Position numbers and translations under genes: made by a program. A stretch of DNA of 64,000 nucleotides from Candidatus Thiovulum stygium (GTDB lineage: Bacteria; Campylobacterota; Campylobacteria; Campylobacterales; Thiovulaceae), in NCBI GenBank assembly GCA_021582295.1, contig CP091137.1, forward strand, positions 398,970 through 462,969. The letters run 5' to 3'. The notes beneath the pieces were generated by a model, which did no database searches, had not been told where the DNA came from, and saw only the letters and a list, made by a program, of their open reading frames with translations. Shown here piece after piece: positions 1 through 9,508 of the stretch. Numbering within the stretch: the stretch's first letter is position 1; the number at the start of each line of letters is the position of its first letter.

Positions 1-752
1 TTAGCGATTGGCGAATTCGAAAAGCGATTGCTTTAACTTTTGACTTTGAATGGAGTAATAAATTTCTATTTTTTGAACAATATAAACGGAGTAATACGAT
101 TTTTGCTAATTCTGATTTTGGATATAAAAAATTTGAGTTGCCAAAAGGTGGTGGAAGTATCGAGATTCGCGATAGTTTAAGAGAAGCAATGAAACTTTTT
201 AATGAAGCAGGATATATTTTAAAAGATGGCAAATTAATTTCTCAAAAAAATGGCGAACCGATGAGGTTTGAACTGCTTTTAAATTCAACTGGTTTTGTGC
301 GAGTTGCTTTGCCATGGAAACAAAATCTAAAAAAACTTGGAATTGAAATGACAATTCGCAATATCGATATATCTCAATATATAGAAAAAGTGAAAAAGTT
401 CAATTTTGATATGATTGTTTCGTCGCGAGGTCAAGAATTAATTGTTGGTGGCGAACAATTTGGATATTGGCACTCATCATTAGCAGATATAAATGGCAGT
501 TTAAATATAATTGGAATTAAAGATTCTGAAGTTGATTCTGCAATTAATGAAATTAGTCGAGCTGAAAATCTTGAAAAATTAAAAATTGGAGTTGAAAAAC
601 TTGATCGAGCAATTATCGAGAAATTTTATATTATTCCACATTGGCATATTAATAGATTTAGAGTTGCATATTGGAAAAAATTGCATCATTCAGAAGTTAC
701 TCCAAAATATGATTTGGGGTTTGAGACTTGGTGGTTTGAAGAAAATCCTTAA
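1..752 (+). CDS. yejA: YejA-like peptide ABC transporter substrate-binding protein (5' partial)
   Basis: This is the C-terminal part of a family 5 (OppA/YejA type) extracytoplasmic solute-binding protein, which captures oligopeptides in the periplasm for an ABC importer. The reading frame is open from base 3, well upstream of the internal TTG at 138, so the gene enters from outside the window. The upstream in-frame residues (a stretch like RKAIALTFDFEW followed by NKFLFFEQYKR) match the YejA signature, and the end (FYIIPHWHINRFRVAYW) is also typical of YejA. A YejB-like permease lies far away at 58001-59077, so the usual yejABEF order is broken up. Assignment to the family is firm; the exact ligand is inferred. 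Confidence 0.85.
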   Translation, partial: SDWRIRKAIALTFDFEWSNKFLFFEQYKRSNTIFANSDFGYKKFELPKGGGSIEIRDSLREAMKLFNEAGYILKDGKLISQKNGEPMRFELLLNSTGFVRVALPWKQNLKKLGIEMTIRNIDISQYIEKVKKFNFDMIVSSRGQELIVGGEQFGYWHSSLADINGSLNIIGIKDSEVDSAINEISRAENLEKLKIGVEKLDRAIIEKFYIIPHWHINRFRVAYWKKLHHSEVTPKYDLGFETWWFEENP

Positions 753-764
753 AATTAGATAGGC

Positions 765-811
765 GATTTCCTACAAAATCAAAACCAGAGTTATAGAAAA
801 TGTAGGAAATC
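765..811. terminator. Convergent terminator hairpin
   Basis: A perfect 11-bp inverted repeat, GATTTCCTACA (765-775) and TGTAGGAAATC (801-811), lies between the convergent yejA-like gene and the M60 protease gene. A short T run follows on the plus strand. The loop is long (25 nt), but position and symmetry fit a terminator. Confidence 0.6.
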
Positions 812-819
812 AGAACTTT

Positions 820-3800
820 TTAATTGCCTTTATAATTTTGAATTGGTGTTGTTGGTTGAACTAAATTCATATTCGAAATAGCAGTTTTTCCAGCAGAACC
901 GAAACCACCACTGTTATCATAAATATTTATTCCATCAATTGCTCCAACTCCAACAGTTCCAGCTTCCCAATCTTCCATAAAACTTGATAAATCCAAATGT
1001 AAAATCGAAGATATACAAGTTGCGAAACTTTCAGTAATTGTTAAATTATTATTTTCAGCACAAGCTGAATATCGATAATTAGCCGAATTATTATTTTCTC
1101 GAGTTTCTCGATGCATAATTTTATAAATATCCCAAGCTGAATTATCAAGAAAATCAAATCCAGTTTTAATAGAACCATTGTTTTCATAATATTTTGGATT
1201 ATTTACTTTGAATTGATTTAAATAATTATCTTGAACCCAAAGAGGAATTTGAGCAAACATTAAAAGTCTTCCAAAAGCTCCACTATCACCATATGATTGA
1301 GATTTAGCGATAATTAAATCGACACTACTAATTCGTTCATCTGTTCTAAGAGGCAAATTAAATTTATGTTGTTGATAAAGAGCCATTACATTATTGGCAA
1401 CTTCAGTTGAACCTGGAATTGTTAGCCAATTGACCGCTGTATTATGTCCAAGTTCATGCCATAACAACCAATCATTTCGAGGATTTTGTGGAAATTTTGA
1501 ACTAAATGGTTTCCAATTCATAACCATAATTGGATAACCAGAATGTCCATCACCAATAGAAATATGAGGATCAAAAACTTCACGATGTTGATAACCTTTT
1601 CGAGTTTCACAAGTTGGAGGTGTATGAACTGTAAAATCAGAAATATTAATAGAACAATTTCTATCAAAGCCATAGAAGTCATTACTATTAATTGCAACCT
1701 CATCGAAACCTTTAGCTATATCTGTAATTTCAGCAAATGTTAAATTAGCAATATTTTTTTGTGGGACTGTAACAACAAAATGATGACTTAAAATTTCGCC
1801 TAAAGGAGCAAGTGATGAGGTCTTCATATTGTCCCATTCGGTTTCAGTAGTTTCGTCAAGTTTAAATAAAATAGCTTTTTCAACTCCATTAAATGTCAAA
1901 GTTGCTGTTTCAGTTGTTGGATTGCTATCGTGTGAAGCTATATAAATTAATCCTCCATAAGGATGTTTAAAAGTTAAATTATTAGATTCAAATTCATATT
2001 TTTTTACCATTCTTGGAGGTCGTTTTAATATTAATTCATGTTTAATTAATCCAGAAACATTATCACTCATTGCTACTTGAACTTGAAGTTTTGAAAAATT
2101 AACTCCATTTGGTACAGTAATTGTAATTTCTTTATTTGCTGGAGCAAAAAGTCCTGTTGATTGCATATTTCGGGCATACCATTGAGCAAAAGCAGAAATT
2201 TTTCTAAGATAAATAGTTGCATTTTCTTCTTTGCCTCCTGTTACTTTACCCGGAAATTGAGTCGGATCAGCTTTTAAATTTGAATCATAAAAAGCTCGTT
2301 CTAACATAATTCTAGTTACAGGTTTTTCTCGATAATTTAAAACTTTAATATTAGAGCTATTATCAAGATATTGATAAAGTGGATCAAATTCACCTTGAGC
2401 ATTAACTTTTGAACTATTTAAATCTTTATATAAACTTAATAGTTCATTCAAGCTAACAAATTTTTCACCACTAAAATTAGCATCATTCATGAGTAAAGCA
2501 TACATATTTGTATATTCTCGTTCGACATCAATTTCTCTCATTTTTGTAATGCCATTTTCATGAGCAAGTAAATTATTCATTTTTCCACCCATATCACCTT
2601 GAGCTTGAATAAAATTGAGATCAACTGGATATTTAGCATAATTATCAACTTGATACCAAACATCACCATCACCAGAAATTCCATCACCTTTTATAAGTTG
2701 AGCTTTAACATTTATTGTAGTCCCATTTTGATCTGTAACAGAAACATTACAATCATTTTCACTAAAAGTTTTATTTATATCTGCTTTTTTATAAATTATT
2801 CGTTTTCTATTTTTTAAAACCTCATCAAGATTACCTTCCCAGCCATTTTCACCTTTGTAAGTTTTAATAGCTTGAATTAATAAATCTTTAGTTTGTGGAA
2901 CATTTTCATAAGTTGTTAAACCTAATTTTCTCTCAAGATCTGTTAGACTTATATAATCTTGAACACACATATCATATTGATGAACTCCACCAACTTCATT
3001 ATGTTTCGGTAAAAGAGTAGCATTATTATGCTGATTTCGAACAATATAAATTCCAGCTTTATCAAGGATTTTTTCAACAATAGTTGTTGGTTCATTTTTA
3101 TACCAGAAAGAGTCAATAATTAAAATAGAACCCCCTTTTCTAGCATATTCTAATAAATAATTTATATCAGTTTCATTATTTAAATAGTTTTTTACACTTG
3201 AATCAGAATTATGTCTTCCGAACTCTTCAAGAATAAAAATTGGATAAATTGCAGGATCAAGTTGCGAAAAATCAGTAACTTTAACTTGATTAACTTTAAA
3301 ATTTGGATGAATTACAAAAGGCACACGATCTGAAGCATAATCCCAACCGCCAATACTCCAAAATAGAGCAAATTCTTTATTTGTTGCAATATTTATAGTT
3401 GAACCATTTTGATCATAATGAGCTGAAGGATTTGACTCGCTTAACCATGAAAAAACATTATGAAAAAAGTTTTCCATATCAACAGAATCTTTAGTATCCG
3501 TTTTATTGTTGTTTCGACCATTATTAGAATAATTTTTCGGATTGACTAAAATTGAAGCATATAAATATGAACTCATTGCTAAAACTCGACCTTTTCCAAT
3601 AACTCCAGCTGAAATAATTGGAGCATTATAAGTTGCTGTCTCTTTATTACCTAAAGTTTCTTGAGTATATTGATTTGCCACTGAAATTGGTGGAGAAACA
3701 GGTTTATATCTTTCAATTGGTTTATTATAGTCTATTGGATAATCTCGATTTACAGGATTTGGTTCATTTCTTGGTGAAAAAATTGGAATTCCAGAATCAC

Positions 3801-6800
3801 CATTAATTAAAAGTGTTGTAACATCAACATTATTCCAATTGAACATTTTAAGAAAAATATGAAAATCTTTTACATTATTAAAGATTTTTTCAACTTGTTT
3901 ATCAGGAGTTGCAGAAATTTGAAGAGCTTGTAAAGATTCAAGAGAATTATTTGCTGAAATTTTAAGATTTCTCAAATTAGAAAGAATTCTGCCTGAACCA
4001 TTTAATTGACGAGAATTATTAATATCATTGAGAAGTTCTGCACCAATTTCAAAACCAGAAAATTGAGCCATAAATTCATTAACACCAGCTGAAATATTTA
4101 ACTCTGAATTTGCTGTTCCGTCTGGCAAATTCAAATCGATAGGCGATCGAAATTTATCGATTGCATCTCGAACAGCTTGATCAATCGTAACTTTTGAATC
4201 ATTAGCAATAGAATCAAAAAGAGTAAATAAACTCGCGATATTTCGAGGTTTTGGATGATTAAAAGAGACTGATTCGACCATATCATAAGGTGTCATAGTT
4301 GTTTTTGCATCAGTTTCAGAAAGTTCCATCATACCAATAGAAAATCTAATCTTTTTACTATCTTCGTAATAAAAAGTGCCATTTTCATCGGTAAAACCGC
4401 TTTGACTACCTGAACGATAAGCGATTCCTTCGACTGAACCTTCAACAGATTGAAGTTTTCCTTGCAAAATAGAAATATTTGCTTCAGGATCTATACTATA
4501 AGTAGGTGTTATAATTGTGCCATTAATTAAAGCTGTAACAATAGCTTGACTATCTTCAGCTGAAATTAAACCTCGATGTTCGCTAAAATGAACTGCTAGA
4601 TCATTAAAAATATCTGATAATTGTAATTGAGTAGAAAAATTGGTATCATCTAAATCTAAATTAATATTTGGATTAGCTAATATAAAAGATTCAATAGTTT
4701 CGTTATCAATCATAATTCCATTTGATAAATCTTTATCAGCATCAAGTGAAGCCAAAAGTCTAATTGCATTTTTTGCTCTTTGAGAATCTTGAGTTTGAGA
4801 ACTATTAACTAATTTTAAGAAATTAATCTCTTTTCGAGAACCATTAATTTCAAGAAAATTATTAATTTCTAAAGTTCCGAAATTTATACCTTTTGTGCCA
4901 TCACCTAAATATAGAGTTAAATTACTATTTTTTTCATATTTAAACATACCACTAATATTAGTTTTACCATTTTTAGCTCCACAAACATAATATAAACCTT
5001 CTATTAAAGGCTTAATAATAAAAGCTGAATTGCTAATTCTAAAAGCATTTGGAATATTTGTTGTGGCTGAATTATTTAATTCGTCATAAACGGTAATATT
5101 AATGTCATAATAACCCTCTTCTTCGATATCAGCAAAGGTTGAACCGATAATTCCCCATTTTGTGCCATAAACAATTGCAGGTTTAGTTTCATTGTTTAAT
5201 ATAATTTCAACACGATATTTTGAGACATTGTCATCGCCAATTTTTGATGGCAATGAGCCATTGAGTTCTGGTGAAAACAAATCAGTTTCAAAAAAAGTTA
5301 TAGAGGCATCTGTTTTCGGTGGAGTTGTATCTCGAATAATTGTAAAATTAACCTCATCGCTACGATTTCCGCTTAAATCTTCAAGTGCAATTGAGAAATT
5401 ATTTTCACCCTCTTTTAATAAATTTAAAGGATAGTTTAAAATTCCTTTTGCTGAAATTGTTGATGAGGTTAAATTATGATTTACGACTAATTTCGCACTT
5501 GGTTCGCCAGAAATTGAAATATTGGTAGTTGTTTTATTTGCAAAAGTTGAATATAAAATTGTTGGAATTTGCGGTGAAATAGAATCATTTAAATTCAAAA
5601 TATAAGTTTCAAATGTTATAGTCCCATTTTTATCGATAATCGTTAAAAGAATAGTGTCGCTTATATTTCCATCAAAACCTGTAATTATTGCTGGATTTGA
5701 CTTATTATTTATAAATGAAAAACTATTATTTGCTAAACTCCAATTAATTTCTTGAATTCTAGCTGATGTTTCATTGCTAAAAACTGCTTCAAGAGTTATA
5801 TTTTTATCATTAACAAAAATAAAAACATCTTCGCTTTCAAGTGGTTTTTGCAAAGAAATCATTGGTGAAACAGTTTCAACTGAAATAAAAATTTTAAAAG
5901 CTTGTCTAACTTTATTACCATTACTTGCTTGAAGAGTAATATAATAATTATATTCTTTATCTTTTATAAAGCTATTTGTAATATACAATGAAAATTCAGA
6001 AGTTAAATTATTGCTAACTGTTCCATTTTTTCCATCACTACCATCATATTTATAAAAATCTGTTAAATTATTATCTCGAGCTATAATCGAATAAGTTAAA
6101 CCAGAATCTCGACTTGGATTGCTAATTTGAAAAGTTACAGTAACATTACCATCTTTGGTTTTTGCTGGAGTAATAATTATATTTTGAATAGTTGAAAGAG
6201 CAACTTGAACCTCATCGATAAATTCAACAGGAATTAAAATATCAAGAGTTTCTTCAGTTAAAGTTTTACTAACTTCACCGCTCATAATTTTTTGATTTGA
6301 CGAATTATAAATATTTACAACAAAACGATAAGATTCTTCTATAATTGGAAAATCAAGAAGTTTAATAGTCCAACTACCATTATTATTAGTAAAATAATAA
6401 TCTTCAAAATATGCTGAATTATCGGGATAATAAATCGAGAGAGTTACATTTGAGATATTTTTATCGGTTACAGCTTTTAAACTTCGTTTTAAAGATTGCG
6501 AAACTCTTTGAATAGTTGAAGGTAAATTTAGAATAATAGTTTTATTTTCTCGAGCAATAACTTTATATTTTGGATTTTCGAGAACTTTAATAAATTCACC
6601 AGTTCCAGTTTTAATAATTTGACTATTATTTGACTCATTATTATCAATTGCAGAACTATTTATCTCGTTTGATGAGGTTGAATTATTTTTATCAGAAATA
6701 TTATTTTCGTTATTCTGATTATTATTCGACTCGTTTTTATCAATTGCAGAACTATTAATTTCGCTATTATTAATATCTGATGACAAATTATTTTCACTAT

Positions 6801-6915
6801 ATAAATTTTGATTTGAATCATTGTCGCTACTGCTTGAGCAACTCGATAAACTAAAAGTAAAAATAGAAAAAAGAAAAATGCTAAAAAGCATACGAAACTG
6901 TTTGGAAAAGGACAA
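820..6915 (-). CDS. SslE/AcfD-like M60-family metalloprotease lipoprotein
   Basis: A 2031-residue secreted or surface lipoprotein. The start is TTG with AGGAG just upstream, and the signal peptide ends in a lipobox with LSSC, Cys26. A low-complexity linker rich in Asn, Ser and Glu follows to about residue 110, then Ig/cadherin-like segments to about 630. A region resembling the SslE/AcfD N-terminal domains comes next (for example GFTDENGTFYYE and an MTPYDMV motif). The C-terminal metalloprotease domain carries HELGH at 1820-1824 and Glu1838, which fits HExxH-x(8-24)-E of peptidase family M60. SslE/AcfD relatives are type II secreted mucin-degrading proteases; a host or matrix glycoprotein substrate here is inferred. 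It is unusually long for the family (about 1500 residues) and very rich in N-x-S/T sequons. Confidence 0.85.
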   Translation of the reverse strand: MSFSKQFRMLFSIFLFSIFTFSLSSCSSSSDNDSNQNLYSENNLSSDINNSEINSSAIDKNESNNNQNNENNISDKNNSTSSNEINSSAIDNNESNNSQIIKTGTGEFIKVLENPKYKVIARENKTIILNLPSTIQRVSQSLKRSLKAVTDKNISNVTLSIYYPDNSAYFEDYYFTNNNGSWTIKLLDFPIIEESYRFVVNIYNSSNQKIMSGEVSKTLTEETLDILIPVEFIDEVQVALSTIQNIIITPAKTKDGNVTVTFQISNPSRDSGLTYSIIARDNNLTDFYKYDGSDGKNGTVSNNLTSEFSLYITNSFIKDKEYNYYITLQASNGNKVRQAFKIFISVETVSPMISLQKPLESEDVFIFVNDKNITLEAVFSNETSARIQEINWSLANNSFSFINNKSNPAIITGFDGNISDTILLTIIDKNGTITFETYILNLNDSISPQIPTILYSTFANKTTTNISISGEPSAKLVVNHNLTSSTISAKGILNYPLNLLKEGENNFSIALEDLSGNRSDEVNFTIIRDTTPPKTDASITFFETDLFSPELNGSLPSKIGDDNVSKYRVEIILNNETKPAIVYGTKWGIIGSTFADIEEEGYYDINITVYDELNNSATTNIPNAFRISNSAFIIKPLIEGLYYVCGAKNGKTNISGMFKYEKNSNLTLYLGDGTKGINFGTLEINNFLEINGSRKEINFLKLVNSSQTQDSQRAKNAIRLLASLDADKDLSNGIMIDNETIESFILANPNINLDLDDTNFSTQLQLSDIFNDLAVHFSEHRGLISAEDSQAIVTALINGTIITPTYSIDPEANISILQGKLQSVEGSVEGIAYRSGSQSGFTDENGTFYYEDSKKIRFSIGMMELSETDAKTTMTPYDMVESVSFNHPKPRNIASLFTLFDSIANDSKVTIDQAVRDAIDKFRSPIDLNLPDGTANSELNISAGVNEFMAQFSGFEIGAELLNDINNSRQLNGSGRILSNLRNLKISANNSLESLQALQISATPDKQVEKIFNNVKDFHIFLKMFNWNNVDVTTLLINGDSGIPIFSPRNEPNPVNRDYPIDYNKPIERYKPVSPPISVANQYTQETLGNKETATYNAPIISAGVIGKGRVLAMSSYLYASILVNPKNYSNNGRNNNKTDTKDSVDMENFFHNVFSWLSESNPSAHYDQNGSTINIATNKEFALFWSIGGWDYASDRVPFVIHPNFKVNQVKVTDFSQLDPAIYPIFILEEFGRHNSDSSVKNYLNNETDINYLLEYARKGGSILIIDSFWYKNEPTTIVEKILDKAGIYIVRNQHNNATLLPKHNEVGGVHQYDMCVQDYISLTDLERKLGLTTYENVPQTKDLLIQAIKTYKGENGWEGNLDEVLKNRKRIIYKKADINKTFSENDCNVSVTDQNGTTINVKAQLIKGDGISGDGDVWYQVDNYAKYPVDLNFIQAQGDMGGKMNNLLAHENGITKMREIDVEREYTNMYALLMNDANFSGEKFVSLNELLSLYKDLNSSKVNAQGEFDPLYQYLDNSSNIKVLNYREKPVTRIMLERAFYDSNLKADPTQFPGKVTGGKEENATIYLRKISAFAQWYARNMQSTGLFAPANKEITITVPNGVNFSKLQVQVAMSDNVSGLIKHELILKRPPRMVKKYEFESNNLTFKHPYGGLIYIASHDSNPTTETATLTFNGVEKAILFKLDETTETEWDNMKTSSLAPLGEILSHHFVVTVPQKNIANLTFAEITDIAKGFDEVAINSNDFYGFDRNCSINISDFTVHTPPTCETRKGYQHREVFDPHISIGDGHSGYPIMVMNWKPFSSKFPQNPRNDWLLWHELGHNTAVNWLTIPGSTEVANNVMALYQQHKFNLPLRTDERISSVDLIIAKSQSYGDSGAFGRLLMFAQIPLWVQDNYLNQFKVNNPKYYENNGSIKTGFDFLDNSAWDIYKIMHRETRENNNSANYRYSACAENNNLTITESFATCISSILHLDLSSFMEDWEAGTVGVGAIDGINIYDNSGGFGSAGKTAISNMNLVQPTTPIQNYKGN

Positions 6916-6986
6916 TAAAGATCTCCTAAAATTAAAAATTAAATATATTAAATATATTTAATATATCTTGTAATTAGAATTCTAAC

Positions 6987-7070
6987 ATGAAAATAAATCA
7001 GTTTAAAGATAAATTAAGAGCAAATGCATATATAGAATTTAATAAATATTTAGGAAAATATATTGATTGA
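6987..7070 (+). CDS. Possible 27-residue ORF, relic of methyltransferase coding sequence
   Basis: A short ATG-initiated frame ends across the TTG start of the downstream methyltransferase. Its residues NQFKDKLRA closely match NQFKDKLKA inside that methyltransferase (nucleotides about 7855-7880), with about 21 identical consecutive bases. It is more likely a duplicated or left-over fragment of a methyltransferase gene than a functional peptide, though translational coupling cannot be excluded. Confidence 0.3.
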   Translation: MKINQFKDKLRANAYIEFNKYLGKYID

Positions 7071-8175
7071 TATAATAAAGTTAGGACAAGTTTTTACTCC
7101 GCAACATATTGTTTCGGAAATGTTGGGTTTTAGAAACAATTTTGGTTCAGTACTTGAGCCATCGTCTGGTGAAGGAGCTTTTTTAAAAAATCTCGAAAAA
7201 AGTGCTGTTGCCATTGAAATTGATCCAAATAGATATTTTGATGAACGAGTTTTAAATATTGATTTTTTTGATTTCAGCTTAGATAACAAATTTGATACGA
7301 TTATTGGTAATCCGCCATATGTTAAATATCAAGATATTATTTTCGAAACTAAATTTAAATTAAATTTATCGTTATTTGATAAAAGAACAAATTTATATAT
7401 ATTTTTTATTTATAAAGCTATTCAACATTTAAATAATAGAGGAGAACTAATTTTTATAACTCCGAAAGAGTTTTTAAAAGCTACATCATCTCGAAATTTA
7501 AACCGTTTTATTTATGAAAATGGAACAATTACAGATTTAATTGATTATGGAGATACTCAAATTTTTAAAGGATTTTCGCCAAATGTGATTGCTTGGCGAT
7601 TCGAAAAAGGTAATTTCAGTAGAAATACAAATGTCCATAAAAAATTTACATATTCTGATGGTCAGCTGTTTTTTACTGATAACGAGTTTAAATCTAAATT
7701 TAGTGATCTGTTTTTTGTTAAAGTTGGTGCAGTTTCTGGAGCTGATGAGATTTTTGAATCTGAAGAATTTGGAAATGCAAATTTTGTATGTAGCTATACG
7801 AATAAAACTGGTAAAACAAAAAAGATGATTTATAATATTACACATTTATATTTAAATCAGTTTAAAGATAAATTAAAAGCTAGAAAAATTAGAGAATTTA
7901 ACGAAAATAATTGGTGGGAATGGGGTCGAAAACATTTTGATAGCGATTTACCAAGAATTTATGTAAATTCAAAAACTCGTAATAAAAAGCCTTTTTTTAT
8001 GAATGAAAGCAAATTTTATGATGGATCGATTCTTGCTATTTTTCCAAAAGCTAAAAATCCAGATTTAAAAATAATTGTTGAGAAACTAAATAGTATAAAT
8101 TGGGACGAATTGGGTTTTATTACCGATGGTCGTTATATTTTTTCTCAAAGAAGTTTAGAAAATACAGTTATATAA
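7063..8175 (+). CDS. N6-adenine DNA methyltransferase (Type II/IIG-like)
   Basis: A 370-residue class I SAM-dependent methyltransferase. Motif X and motif I regions are visible near the N terminus (GQVFTPQHIVSEML, then LEPSSGEGAF at 31-40), an acidic residue pair follows at IEID (51-54), and the catalytic NPPY is at 83-86, diagnostic of amino-methylating adenine MTases. The C-terminal half should hold the target recognition domain. Start is TTG 7063 with AGGA upstream. No restriction endonuclease is adjacent, so it may be an orphan or solitary modification enzyme. The recognition sequence cannot be read from the protein. Confidence 0.85.
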   Translation: MIDIIKLGQVFTPQHIVSEMLGFRNNFGSVLEPSSGEGAFLKNLEKSAVAIEIDPNRYFDERVLNIDFFDFSLDNKFDTIIGNPPYVKYQDIIFETKFKLNLSLFDKRTNLYIFFIYKAIQHLNNRGELIFITPKEFLKATSSRNLNRFIYENGTITDLIDYGDTQIFKGFSPNVIAWRFEKGNFSRNTNVHKKFTYSDGQLFFTDNEFKSKFSDLFFVKVGAVSGADEIFESEEFGNANFVCSYTNKTGKTKKMIYNITHLYLNQFKDKLKARKIREFNENNWWEWGRKHFDSDLPRIYVNSKTRNKKPFFMNESKFYDGSILAIFPKAKNPDLKIIVEKLNSINWDELGFITDGRYIFSQRSLENTVI

Positions 8176-8295
8176 AATAAATATATTTTATTATATTGAT
8201 AAGATTTTAAAGAGTTAAAAATAAAATAGCTTTCAGAATCATTGAAACATTCCATGTTTTGATAAAATTTCTTAAAATAAAAATTAGGAATATTT

Positions 8296-9507
8296 TTGAA
8301 AAAATTTTATCTTTTGGGTTGTGGTAAAACAACAAAAGCAATAGCAACAACTTTTAATATCGAGAATATTTATGATGATCGCGAAATTCAAAATGATTCT
8401 CAATGTATTCACTCATCGAAATTTCCAGAAAATTTAACTGATAATGACTTTTTAATTCCAACTCCTGCAATTCCTCCACATCATAAAATTGTTAAAAAAT
8501 TTGGCAATAATATATATAGTGAATATGATATTTTTGCTTTAAATAATAAAATGGTTTATTCTATATGGGTAAGTGGAACTAATGGCAAAACTACAACTAC
8601 AAGTATGATTACTCATCTTTTATCAGATCGAGGTGCTGTGAGTGGCGGAAATATCGGTGTTCCTCTTGGAGAATTACCTCAAAATGCCAATATTTGGGTT
8701 CTTGAAACAAGTTCATTTTCACTTCATTATTCAAATATTGCTTCACCAAATTTATATGTTCTTTTGCCAATTAGTGATGATCATAAAAGTTGGCACGGCT
8801 CTTTTGAAGAATATGAATATAGTAAATTAAAACCTCTTAAAACTCTAAAAGAGGGTGAAGTTGCAATTATTCCTGATAAATATAAAGATTTAGATACAAA
8901 TGGTTATATTATAAGTTATAAAGATGCCATAGATTTAGCAAATATATTTGAGATAAATATAAATAAAATTAAATTTAAAGGCAAATTTTTATTAAATGCA
9001 GTTTTAGCTTTGGCTACAAGTAAAGTTCTATTTGATGAGGTAAATTATGACAAAATTAATAGTTTTATAAAAGCACCTCATCGTCAAGAAGAAGTTTTAG
9101 ATCAAAATGGCAGAATTTGGATAAATGATAGCAAAGCTACAAATCCAGATTCAACTCTAGCTTTTATAGAAGGCTTTGATCGTTCAAAAAGACTTTTATT
9201 AATTATTGGTGGCGAAGATAAAGATGCAGATTGGAATGAAATGTTTCAAATTTTTAGTCAATTAAATATAAAATTATTTTCGATTGGTAAAAGTATGCAT
9301 AAAGTTAGCGAACTTTCTAAAAAATATAATATTTTTTATGTAAATTCTGAAAATATTCAAAATGCAGTTATTGAAATTTCAAAAGAGCATGATGGAATAA
9401 ATAGTATAGCCGTTTTGTCTCCCGCTTCTGCAAGTCTTGATCAATTTAAAAATTATGAAGATCGCGGGTCTCAATTTAGAGAACTTATAAAAAATATAAA
9501 AGTATAA
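8296..9507 (+). CDS. murD: UDP-N-acetylmuramoyl-L-alanine:D-glutamate ligase
   Basis: A cytoplasmic Mur ligase that adds D-glutamate to UDP-MurNAc-L-Ala in peptidoglycan synthesis. The ATP-binding loop GTNGKTT is at residues 94-100, followed by the Mur-ligase features GGNIGVPL and ETSSFSL. The C-terminal domain contains NDSKATNPDS and GGEDKDADW, both characteristic of MurD. Length (403 aa) is slightly short, as in Campylobacterota MurD. Start is TTG with TAGGAA upstream. The next gene begins 2 bp after the stop, so the two are probably cotranscribed. Confidence 0.93.
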   Translation: MKKFYLLGCGKTTKAIATTFNIENIYDDREIQNDSQCIHSSKFPENLTDNDFLIPTPAIPPHHKIVKKFGNNIYSEYDIFALNNKMVYSIWVSGTNGKTTTTSMITHLLSDRGAVSGGNIGVPLGELPQNANIWVLETSSFSLHYSNIASPNLYVLLPISDDHKSWHGSFEEYEYSKLKPLKTLKEGEVAIIPDKYKDLDTNGYIISYKDAIDLANIFEININKIKFKGKFLLNAVLALATSKVLFDEVNYDKINSFIKAPHRQEEVLDQNGRIWINDSKATNPDSTLAFIEGFDRSKRLLLIIGGEDKDADWNEMFQIFSQLNIKLFSIGKSMHKVSELSKKYNIFYVNSENIQNAVIEISKEHDGINSIAVLSPASASLDQFKNYEDRGSQFRELIKNIKV

Positions 9508-9508
9508 T

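Noticed and set aside
1543-5434. Plus-strand ORFs of 60-80 codons within the M60 protease gene
   Set aside because: They are antisense shadows with no ribosome sites and no protein-like composition.
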